64,000 nucleotides of DNA from an uncultured Prevotella sp. (GTDB lineage Bacteria; Bacteroidota; Bacteroidia; Bacteroidales; Bacteroidaceae). Numbering within the stretch: the stretch's first letter is position 1; the number at the start of each line of letters is the position of its first letter. Location: positions 44,628 through 108,627 of the forward strand of contig CAMVSV010000003.1 in the NCBI GenBank assembly GCA_947170265.1, given 5' to 3'. Both the position numbers and the translations under genes were made by a program. The notes below the pieces were generated by a model that saw only the letters and a list, made by a program, of their open reading frames with translations, was not told the DNA's origin and made no database searches. Below are positions 8,601-15,772 of the stretch, one piece after another.

Positions 8601-9071
8601 CTACCGTTTATGCCAGAAAGTGTTTGTTATGTCTTCAAACTTTCCGTCATCTCCCTTCCTATACAGTCTTTGATTGGTTTTAGGTGATTTCAAAGATCCA
8701 AGGTGTTTTATGTATGGACCTACTTTTATATAATCAAAGTCGCTTTTATTTACAAAAGATGGTATTCTTATCCTGCCGCTATACCAAGCAACCTTAAATT
8801 CAGGATATTCTTCATGTATATACAGTGCTAACTGGTTAATTCCACGAGCATCACCATCTCCACCCATAAAGGATATGCAGGTGATATCGTTACCAAACTC
8901 ATCAACAAAAGCATCTATGGCATCAGTGGTCAGTGGCAGTCCCACATCTTCCCAAAGATAATTGCTATGACAGCCTGGACAATGACATGGACAGTTGGAA
9001 ATATTTATTGCCAACGTCACTTCATCGGGAATTTCCTGAAAAACTATTCCGGTATTTACATACTTGAGCAT
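8601..9071 (-). CDS. nrdG: Anaerobic ribonucleotide reductase activating protein (radical SAM)
   Basis: The 156-residue protein has the radical-SAM cluster motif CxxxCxxC as C27, C31 and C34 (context SNCPCHCPGCHS), with a glycine-rich SAM segment FMGGDGDA. NrdG uses a [4Fe-4S] cluster and S-adenosylmethionine to form the glycyl radical on NrdD. Length is typical for the family. It lies 96 bp downstream of nrdD on the same strand, with a hairpin in the gap. Oxygen-sensitive chemistry fits an anaerobic host. Confidence 0.95.
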   Translation of the reverse strand: MLKYVNTGIVFQEIPDEVTLAINISNCPCHCPGCHSNYLWEDVGLPLTTDAIDAFVDEFGNDITCISFMGGDGDARGINQLALYIHEEYPEFKVAWYSGRIRIPSFVNKSDFDYIKVGPYIKHLGSLKSPKTNQRLYRKGDDGKFEDITNTFWHKR

Positions 9072-9088
9072 TACTTTCCTATAACATA

Positions 9089-9141
9089 TACCCTTATTCT
9101 TTTCTTAACAGCTCTTACTGTCAATGGAGAGAATAAGGGTA
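9089..9141 (-). promoter_or_regulatory. Hairpin between nrdD and nrdG
   Basis: A perfect 12-bp inverted repeat (TACCCTTATTCT at 9089-9100 and AGAATAAGGGTA at 9130-9141), extendable by further pairs including a wobble, occupies the gap between the two genes. There is no long T-run after it on the minus strand, so it may set mRNA processing, stability or partial attenuation between nrdD and nrdG rather than act as a full terminator. Confidence 0.6.
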
Positions 9142-9167
9142 ATAATTGGTTTAAACATTCATCTACA

Positions 9168-11285
9168 TCAAGCTTTCTCTTCTATAGTATATTTTTGCTG
9201 TGTTGCATAATATCTCCTACTTGCCTCCTCCTGACGAGGTTCTGAGAAGTTGCTCACTCGTTTCAAATATCCAATAATTCGCGTCATGTAATCAACATTA
9301 TGTGAATGGCAATGAGGACATTCATGCAGATAACGTTTGTCTATCGTACCACAGTCGTTGCATATCGTATTGGGTATATTGAACGTGAAGTAGTTACAAC
9401 CTTCTTTAGCTGCTACTCTGAGCAACTGTGCATATTGTTGTTTGCTCAGGTGTTCCTCAAGATTCATATGAAGAGCTGAACCTCCGGTGAGATGTTCTAT
9501 ATATGGTGCTCCATGGAGCTTAAACTTATCAATGATATTGAGAGAGTCATCTTCCACAACATAGAAATAGCTATTGTAGCAATCACGGGGTACAAAATAT
9601 CCATCTTCCCTATCCCACTTTGCATGTTTTACACCAACGTTTTCAGCAGGTATCATTTCACAATTAAAGAGAAGGTCTTTCGTCCTATACTTTTGGTTAT
9701 ACCGCTCTATTATGCCCAATACTCCTTGCACAAAATGTTTATAATCATCATTGGGAGTAATCTTCAGCCCCATAAACTCGGCTGCTTCCACAAGTCCGTT
9801 TATACCTATTGTGAGATACTGTCTTCCAATATTAATATAACCTGCATCAAACAGAGGCAACATTCCATGGCTTTGAAGCTCTTTAAGGTTTTCGTTATAT
9901 GCCATCTGCACTTTATGGCACAAATCAACAACCGTTGCCAAATATTCCTTATAGTCAATATTGTGATTTACAGCATACTGTATACAACGGTTGAGGTTGA
10001 TTGTAAGAACGCTCTTTGAACCAGTTGAGACTCCTCCGGCACCTAAGGTATAGCTAAAGCCATTGTCCTGTATTTCATTGCGCAGACGACAGCAGGAACT
10101 AAGCGAGTCGGCATTGTCGCTCATGTAAGTAAAAAATGAATGCCCCTCAGCATACATCTCTGCTGTAAAGTCTCCCCATTCCTCATCCATTGGCTCACCA
10201 TCTTTAGTGAGTAGCGCCATGGTTTCTACAGGGAAGGTGAGCATTGTCTTTGTGCGTTCCTTGTTGAACCACTTCATAAAGCGTTTCTGGAGCCATGACA
10301 AGCCATTCCAATCAGGTTGGCTTCCGTCAGGAAAATAGAACTCCCCGAACAAGCTCTCAAAGTAATATCTGTCATAGTATGCAACATTCCAGAACACAGC
10401 CTGATAGTTTCGTGCGCCTGTTGGCTGATTCAAGGTATATACAATCTGTTCAAAACAGTCAGTTATAACCTTGTCTATACTTCTTTGCTTAATTGACAAA
10501 TCTACAACTCTGTCCGGATCCTTATAATAGTCTTTTCCATATTCCAAACCTATGAAGTAATTCATATACATAAGGAATTCCGGAGTAGCACAAGCACCGC
10601 TAAGCATACTCGATACCATAAAAACCATATTTACGAACCCACCACAGAAGCTTTTCAGATTAGTTGGAGCAGTAGAGTTTCCGCCTATTGAAGTGGTTCC
10701 ACCTATCAGCCAAGGATACATCGTTATTGACGCACAATAGTTGGCCAGAGATGTCTCATCATTCTTATATATAAAATGGTGGGTTAACAAATCTATGTAC
10801 TGATTTGCAAGTTGCTTACCATACATTTTCTTTATTCTATCGGTAAGCATCCTGCGATTTAGGCGGATAAAATTAGATTTTGGCAATTCGCCTATCAATG
10901 TTGCAATATTCTTATGTTCAACATTGGCATTGGCATCATATTTAGAGCCTGTGGCTGCGTTAGCAGCATCGCAATAGTCTGACAGGAACTGGAGCTTAGC
11001 CAAAGTCTCCCTATCTTCGGAATGTTGTTGTCTGTAGAGCATGAAAGATTTAGCCACCTGATAATGCCCTTCTTTCATCAATGCTTCCTCAACTTGATTT
11101 TGAATATCTTCTACCTTTATGTCATCACGAATATCAAGATGGCTGAGTATTTTGGAAATTGAACCTAAATCAATAGGTTCATTAACACTTTCAAATGCCT
11201 TTATGATGGCATTCATGATTTTGTCAAGTGAAAAGCGGTCTTTAGAGCCGTCACGCTTAGTAATTGTAAAATTTTTAATTTCCAT
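9168..11285 (-). CDS. nrdD: Anaerobic ribonucleoside-triphosphate reductase
   Basis: The 705-residue enzyme makes deoxyribonucleotides without oxygen. An N-terminal ATP-cone (ITKRDGSKDRFSLDKIMNAI, residues 7-26) is the allosteric site. The C-terminus holds the Zn-binding cysteines C642, C645, C656 and C659 and the glycyl-radical site RIIGY with G672. Length matches the class III family. It is encoded upstream of its activase nrdG. A promoter box pair is visible at 11403-11432 and a hairpin in the 5' leader at 11344-11379. No NrdR-box pair was recognised in the upstream region by eye. Confidence 0.97.
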   Translation of the reverse strand: MEIKNFTITKRDGSKDRFSLDKIMNAIIKAFESVNEPIDLGSISKILSHLDIRDDIKVEDIQNQVEEALMKEGHYQVAKSFMLYRQQHSEDRETLAKLQFLSDYCDAANAATGSKYDANANVEHKNIATLIGELPKSNFIRLNRRMLTDRIKKMYGKQLANQYIDLLTHHFIYKNDETSLANYCASITMYPWLIGGTTSIGGNSTAPTNLKSFCGGFVNMVFMVSSMLSGACATPEFLMYMNYFIGLEYGKDYYKDPDRVVDLSIKQRSIDKVITDCFEQIVYTLNQPTGARNYQAVFWNVAYYDRYYFESLFGEFYFPDGSQPDWNGLSWLQKRFMKWFNKERTKTMLTFPVETMALLTKDGEPMDEEWGDFTAEMYAEGHSFFTYMSDNADSLSSCCRLRNEIQDNGFSYTLGAGGVSTGSKSVLTINLNRCIQYAVNHNIDYKEYLATVVDLCHKVQMAYNENLKELQSHGMLPLFDAGYINIGRQYLTIGINGLVEAAEFMGLKITPNDDYKHFVQGVLGIIERYNQKYRTKDLLFNCEMIPAENVGVKHAKWDREDGYFVPRDCYNSYFYVVEDDSLNIIDKFKLHGAPYIEHLTGGSALHMNLEEHLSKQQYAQLLRVAAKEGCNYFTFNIPNTICNDCGTIDKRYLHECPHCHSHNVDYMTRIIGYLKRVSNFSEPRQEEASRRYYATQQKYTIEEKA

Positions 11286-11343
11286 TTTTGTGATTGTTTG
11301 GCAAGGTTTATGTAGGAATCTGACTTAAAAGTTGTCCATTTTG

Positions 11344-11379
11344 GAAAACTTTTTTGACATTTCGGTTCCGAAAGTTTTC
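11344..11379 (-). promoter_or_regulatory. Inverted repeat in the nrdD 5' leader
   Basis: GAAAACTTT (11344-11352) and AAAGTTTTC (11371-11379) form a 9-bp inverted repeat, with a second small palindrome TTCGG-TT-CCGAA overlapping its right arm. It lies between the predicted promoter and the nrdD start, so it would be in the mRNA leader or act as an operator just downstream of the transcription start. Confidence 0.5.
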
Positions 11380-11402
11380 TAATTTGTTTATTTTCCCAAG
11401 CG

Positions 11403-11432
11403 CAAAGTTAAGACATTTTTCGCAAACGACAA
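11403..11432 (-). promoter_or_regulatory. Predicted promoter of nrdD
   Basis: On the minus strand TTG (11432-11430), a 19-bp spacer and TAACTTTG (11410-11403) match the Bacteroidota -33/-7 consensus. The predicted transcript starts about 110 bp before the nrdD ATG. Confidence 0.65.
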
Positions 11433-11473
11433 CGAAAAATCTACTAAAAATATAACAAAAAATGAGTTTATTC

Positions 11474-12430
11474 TTACAGGTTAACAGCAGATATGTCAAC
11501 CAAGTTATTAACTATTGCATAAATCGTAAGCCCTGCAGAACTGTGTATCTGTAACTTACGCGCAATGTTACGTCTGTGAGTAATTACCGTATTGATTGAT
11601 ATGCACAGATGGTCAGCGATTTCTTTATTTGTCATTCCTTGAACAACAGATATCACTACATCCTTTTCTCTCTCGCTCAGGGCCTCGCTTGAATTGGGAT
11701 TTTGATTGATCATATTTGATATTTTCACCGAAACATCGCTCTGACTCATCCTTGCTTCCATGCGTCGTATTGCCGGTATAAATATTTGTTCTTCAACCTC
11801 TGCGTGCTGTGCAAGCCACGTTTCACAATTATAAATATTGTATAGGACTGCCGTGAGTTTGTTGTTGTGAAGAATGTCAGACGGTAGATATTTCAGTATG
11901 ATGTTCTTCAACTCACGCAGCTTTACATCGGTCTGACCATGATGCTTTGAAAAGGTATCAATATCATACTTGCCATCAGCACCACCCTGCTTTAGGCGCT
12001 CAACATAAGGAAAAACTGTTTTCTCCTCATACTTCATATGATTTTGTATGGAATGTGCATATTCATCATACAGACGTATTATCAAGTGAGCCAGATTATC
12101 TTTTTCATCTAACGCTTCGATTAAGTCTTTCCTAATCTGCGGCAATTTGAAATTCAAGAAATATTCATGGCTGGATTTTAAATAATGAATGAGAGTTGAT
12201 ACCGAGAGGCGATCGGCGTGTTCTGAATCTCGATACCCATTTATTGTGAAATTCACCACTGCAAGAAAGGTATATGTATCTACCCCCTCGTTTTCACACA
12301 CCTCAGCGACTGTCTTGTCACCAAAGCCAAGATGGATACCAAATCTTCCGAGACCCTGCAGCAAATCATAGTTGTCTTTTATGAGCGATATCATCTTATC
12401 TTCGCTCTCATACATCTTCTGATTCTTCAT
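11474..12430 (-). CDS. Hemerythrin-domain LuxR-type transcriptional regulator
   Basis: The 318-residue protein fuses a di-iron sensor to a DNA-binding domain. Residues about 30-60 (GDKTVAEVCENEGVDTYTF) resemble the ScdA/RIC N-terminal module; residues about 80-225 carry hemerythrin-like ligands (H82, H88, H131 with E135/E136, H163/H164, H209 with E213/E214). Residues about 250-312 are a LuxR HTH (LSEREKDVVISVVQGMTNKE). Hemerythrin-like di-iron centres bind oxygen, NO or act in iron-cluster repair, so the fusion suggests an oxygen-, NO- or iron-responsive regulator. It is upstream of nrdD on the same strand and divergent from the cytochrome/porin operon, with an inverted repeat between. Domain calls are firm; ligand and targets are inference. 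Confidence 0.87.
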   Translation of the reverse strand: MKNQKMYESEDKMISLIKDNYDLLQGLGRFGIHLGFGDKTVAEVCENEGVDTYTFLAVVNFTINGYRDSEHADRLSVSTLIHYLKSSHEYFLNFKLPQIRKDLIEALDEKDNLAHLIIRLYDEYAHSIQNHMKYEEKTVFPYVERLKQGGADGKYDIDTFSKHHGQTDVKLRELKNIILKYLPSDILHNNKLTAVLYNIYNCETWLAQHAEVEEQIFIPAIRRMEARMSQSDVSVKISNMINQNPNSSEALSEREKDVVISVVQGMTNKEIADHLCISINTVITHRRNIARKLQIHSSAGLTIYAIVNNLVDISAVNL

Positions 12431-12583
12431 TTCCTTCTACCTTTTTTATTATTTGATTTCGGTATTTATTCTGAGCTGAATAACAATTATTGTTGCTCGC
12501 TTTTCAACTGATTCTGCTCAACACATTATTAAATAATGCGATTGCAAAATAACAAAAAATACTCAAAACGTACAATAATAATA

Positions 12584-12619
12584 AATAGGTATTTGTTTAA
12601 TTACCAACAAATAAGTATT
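12584..12619. promoter_or_regulatory. Inverted repeat, candidate operator in the divergent region
   Basis: AATAGGTATTTGTT (12584-12597) and AACAAATAAGTATT (12606-12619) are imperfect inverted repeats (12 of 14 positions) about an 8-bp centre. The right arm runs into the -33 element of the promoter at 12618-12648, a position that would let a bound protein block or recruit polymerase. The half-site core AATAGGTAT recurs inverted at 12993-13001, and AGGTAT again at 13071. The divergent hemerythrin-LuxR protein is the obvious candidate to bind, but this is inference. Confidence 0.5.
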
Positions 12620-12648
12620 GCCATATATGCAAAATCGGTCTAATTTTG
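12618..12648 (+). promoter_or_regulatory. Predicted promoter for a leader or non-coding RNA
   Basis: TTG (12618-12620), exactly 20 bp, then TAATTTTG (12641-12648) is a full match to the Bacteroidota consensus, far upstream (about 490 bp) of the first porin ATG. It should drive a transcript that begins near 12655 and reads through the structured segment at 12767-12881. Confidence 0.6.
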
Positions 12649-12654
12649 CACTTT

Positions 12655-12885
12655 GTAAAACAAAGCTATTACATCTTCAATGGGGCAATAAGCAGTATGG
12701 TGAACATGTAAATACTACCATGGCAATAATATAAAGCGAAAGCTTTTCCAATAAAGGAAATAAAAAGAAAGTGCAGGGTGATTGCAATTCCCGCATGCAT
12801 TAGTTCGGGTGGCTTACCAATTCAATTCTTAACGTATTGACCGAACCAATCACGAGACAGCAATCGGACAGCTGCACTTTCATTA
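12655..12885 (+). ncRNA. Candidate structured RNA or long 5' leader of the porin/cytochrome operon
   Basis: No ORF covers this segment, yet it holds nested pairings: GAAAGTGCAG (12767-12776) with CTGCACTTTC (12872-12881), then GATTGC (12780-12785) with GCAATC (12860-12865), then GTTCGG (12803-12808) with CCGAAC (12841-12846). Upstream sits a small hairpin with a GAAA tetraloop (AAAGC-GAAA-GCTTT). GTGATT can alternatively pair with AATCAC (about 12848-12853), so switching is conceivable. No known riboswitch class is recognised. The ends are set only by the predicted promoter and the closing stem. Confidence 0.45.
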
Positions 12886-13075
12886 TTTGATTTACAGTTC
12901 TAAAACATTTGCAAATATAGATAAAATCTGGCAAATACAAGTCTATTGATATAAAAAACTATTTGCAAGTAATAAGAATATGATATTTCAAAATACCTAT
13001 TTTTAATTATTCTTTATGCGGCTTCAATCAAAATTGTATCTTAAAATAATGACAATATTCCATAATTTTTAGGTA

Positions 13076-13106
13076 TTGTGTTCTATTCCAAACTAGCATA
13101 CCTTTG
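13076..13106 (+). promoter_or_regulatory. Predicted promoter of the porin-imelysin-cytochrome operon
   Basis: TTG (13076-13078), 20 bp, then TACCTTTG (13099-13106) matches the Bacteroidota consensus and ends 29 bp before the first porin ATG. AGGTAT (13071-13076) and ATACCT (13098-13103) flank the spacer as an inverted pair, overlapping both promoter boxes. Confidence 0.7.
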
Positions 13107-13135
13107 CAGTCGGAAAATTAAATGTTATAAAATCA

Positions 13136-14458
13136 ATGGGAAAATACTCTACTTTACTCGTTTTAGGATTATTAACTTCAACAACAGCTTTTTCTTCAGA
13201 ACCACCAGCATCACAAGATACCACATTCCATAAGTTCCGCATAGGGGGATATGGCGAGATGCTTGCTACGTTCAAGGATTACGGACTGAATCGTTACTAT
13301 GGTGGCAATGGCAATACCAAAAAGCACCATAATGACATATCAATACCACGTTTTGTTCTGTCAGGAGACTACAAGATAAGCAACAAGTGGATTCTTGGAG
13401 CAGAGATAGAGTTTGAGGCAGGCGGTACTGGTTCAGCCTATGAGCTTGAAGTGGGACAAGGCTCTGAAAATGGAGAATATGAGCAGGAAGCCGAAAAAGG
13501 AGGGGAGGTGGCTATCGAACAGTTTCATATCACTCACCTAATCACTCCTGAGTTCAATATCCGTGCAGGCCACATGATTATTCCCGTTGGGTTGACAAAT
13601 ACTCACCATGAGCCTATTAATTTCTTTACTGCGGCAAGACCGGAAGGAGCAACGGTGCTTCTGCCATGCACATGGCACGAAACAGGTATTGAGGTTTTTG
13701 GAGCATTCGGCAAAGGCTATGCATCATTTGACTATGAAGCCATGATAACAGCTGGTCTCAATCCAAACGGTTTCAACATCTACAATTGGGTGAAAGGTGG
13801 AAGGCAGGGCTTCTTTGAAACAGACAATTTCTCGGCACCTGCTTATACGGCGAGACTGAATTGGACTGGAGTTCCTGGTCTGAGGATTGGTGCATCTGTT
13901 TTCTTCAATCCCAATGCGGGTAAGAATGCCGACAAGTTAGTAACCTACGATGACCTTGACGACATCAATATATTTATTTATTCATTTGATGCACAGTATG
14001 TTAACCGTTATGTTACGGCAAGAGCAAATTTCTTGAGCGGAAGCATGACTGAAACCGTCGGTATAGCCAGCAAAAACAGGACATATTCAAGCAAATCTCC
14101 ATACAGCCGTGTTGGACCAATTGGAAAGAGGGTTCTTGACTATAGTCTTGAACTTGGACTGAATGTAAAGAGTTTCTTCCCCTCAGTGAAGAATTTCCCA
14201 TCAATCTATCCCTTCGTTCATTATAATTATTACAACCCTCTTGAGAAAGTAGAGTCTGGAATGATTGCAGACAAGAGATGCCAAGTAAGCATGTGGAGTG
14301 CCGGACTCAACTGGAAACCTGTCCCAGGGCTCATAGTGAAAGCTGATTATACGACACGCCAGATTGGAACTGCTAAGATATTCGGTACAAGCGACTTTAA
14401 CAGTGAGAATGAATTCAGACTCGGCTTAGCATACACTCTATGGTTTAACGGTAAATAA
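13136..14458 (+). CDS. Outer-membrane porin (OprO/OprP-like beta-barrel), first gene of the operon
   Basis: The 440-residue protein has a short signal peptide (MGKYSTLLVLGLLTSTTAFS) and then a beta-barrel pattern of alternating aromatic strands, ending in LGLAYTLWFNGK. Segments such as FRIGGYGEMLATF, GAEIEFEAGG and IRAGHMIIPVGLTN are typical of the phosphate-selective-porin-like family of Gram-negative outer membranes. A polar insertion near residues 115-130 (GSENGEYEQEAEKGG) is probably an external loop. It opens a run of seven genes with short gaps. The substrate is not known; the downstream imelysin and cytochromes suggest iron, copper or haem-related ligands more than phosphate. Family call by sequence appearance. 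Confidence 0.82.
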   Translation: MGKYSTLLVLGLLTSTTAFSSEPPASQDTTFHKFRIGGYGEMLATFKDYGLNRYYGGNGNTKKHHNDISIPRFVLSGDYKISNKWILGAEIEFEAGGTGSAYELEVGQGSENGEYEQEAEKGGEVAIEQFHITHLITPEFNIRAGHMIIPVGLTNTHHEPINFFTAARPEGATVLLPCTWHETGIEVFGAFGKGYASFDYEAMITAGLNPNGFNIYNWVKGGRQGFFETDNFSAPAYTARLNWTGVPGLRIGASVFFNPNAGKNADKLVTYDDLDDINIFIYSFDAQYVNRYVTARANFLSGSMTETVGIASKNRTYSSKSPYSRVGPIGKRVLDYSLELGLNVKSFFPSVKNFPSIYPFVHYNYYNPLEKVESGMIADKRCQVSMWSAGLNWKPVPGLIVKADYTTRQIGTAKIFGTSDFNSENEFRLGLAYTLWFNGK

Positions 14459-14499
14459 TAATCCAATTCAATTATAAAGTTTAACGTAACAAAAAGAAA

Positions 14500-15681
14500 A
14501 TGACAAAAAAATTATTCATGTTTGCTGCCCTTTTCATGGGCATTTCAGGAACAGTTGCATTTACATCGTGTGGTAGTGACGACGATGACAACAATGGCAG
14601 TCAGGGCAAAGAAATAGACATTGACAATGCCAACGACCTTGATTATTCTGCGGAGTATGCAGAGCAATGGGCAAACTACATGTCTGTAGCTTCAAACCTT
14701 CTTAAAAACGATGCGAGCAATCTCCTGAAATATTGGAGTGACGATAACAATGGAGAATATTCACAGAGTTATGCTAAGATTTTCCTTGCCAAAGGCAGCA
14801 ACTATCCCTCAGCCATATCATGTGTGGAAACCATCATTGACGGATGTGCAGAAATTGCCAGTGAAGTAGGTTCATCTAAGATCGGAGAGCCATATAACCT
14901 CTATTCAACAGACCGTCAGGCTGCTCTCTACGCCGTTGAGTCATGGTATAGCTGGCACTCACGCGATGACTATACCAATAATATCTACTCTATTCGTAAC
15001 TCATACTTCGGCTCGCGCAATGGAAAGGTTAATGAAAACTCGCTGTCTGCCGTACTCGCTGCTGTAAATCCGGAACTTGACAATGAAGCCAAGAAACTGA
15101 TCAACGACGCAGCACAGGCTATTCAGAACATCCCCCAGCCTTTCCGCAACAACATCAATTCCCAAGAGTCACTTAACGCAATGAACGCCTGTGCAGCTCT
15201 TGAAGATTTCCTCACAAACACACTTAAGCCTTACTTCACCGACAACATCAACGATGATGCTACTCTTGATCCAGTTGTTAAGCAGTATGTTAACGCCGTT
15301 GTGTTGCCGACCTACTCAGACCTTGCAGCTAAAAACATTGCACTTGATGCTGCTGTAAAGGCATTCAAGGCAAATCCATCAAATACTACTTTTGAGGCAT
15401 GTGCCGAGGCATGGCTCAGCGCTCGTGAGCCATGGGAACAGAGCGAGGCATTCCTTTTCGGTCCTGTTGCAGACAAGGGTCTCGACCCCAACATGGACAG
15501 CTGGCCACTCGATCAGAAAGGTATCGTGACCATCCTAAAATCACAGGATTTCAACAATCTTAATTGGAGTGGCGAATTTGACGAGGACAATGATAAGATT
15601 GCAAAGGCACAGAGTCTGCGCGGTTTCCATACCCTGGAATATCTCATATTCAAAAATGGAAAGCCGAGAACCGTGAAATAA
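14500..15681 (+). CDS. Imelysin-family lipoprotein (peptidase M75 / IrpA-like)
   Basis: The 393-residue protein has a lipoprotein signal (lipobox cysteine in AFTSCGSDDDDN) and an acidic linker after it, common for surface or periplasmic lipoproteins of Bacteroidota. The imelysin signature GxHxxE appears near the C-terminus as G375-F-H377-T-L-E380-Y in RGFHTLEYLIF. Imelysins such as IrpA, EfeO-like and ICMP are metal- or haem-associated periplasmic proteins, mostly linked with iron uptake rather than proteolysis. In proteobacteria imelysin genes often sit beside DUF1111 di-haem oxidoreductases, as here. It is encoded 41 bp after the porin. Iron linkage is family knowledge, not shown directly. 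Confidence 0.9.
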   Translation: MTKKLFMFAALFMGISGTVAFTSCGSDDDDNNGSQGKEIDIDNANDLDYSAEYAEQWANYMSVASNLLKNDASNLLKYWSDDNNGEYSQSYAKIFLAKGSNYPSAISCVETIIDGCAEIASEVGSSKIGEPYNLYSTDRQAALYAVESWYSWHSRDDYTNNIYSIRNSYFGSRNGKVNENSLSAVLAAVNPELDNEAKKLINDAAQAIQNIPQPFRNNINSQESLNAMNACAALEDFLTNTLKPYFTDNINDDATLDPVVKQYVNAVVLPTYSDLAAKNIALDAAVKAFKANPSNTTFEACAEAWLSAREPWEQSEAFLFGPVADKGLDPNMDSWPLDQKGIVTILKSQDFNNLNWSGEFDEDNDKIAKAQSLRGFHTLEYLIFKNGKPRTVK

Positions 15682-15772
15682 TAATCACCATAACACATTA
15701 CTACATTATGCGGAGATTTGGTTAAAACCAAGTCTTCGCTATTGTGGTAATAAGAAATTATTCCCATCATTT

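Noticed and set aside
9492..10019. Plus-strand open frame of 175 codons inside nrdD
   Set aside because: It is antisense to conserved NrdD coding sequence and has shadow-like composition.
12767..12881. Known RNA such as 6S RNA, SRP RNA, tmRNA or cobalamin riboswitch
   Set aside because: None of the signature sequences of these RNAs was recognised; it is kept as an unclassified candidate.
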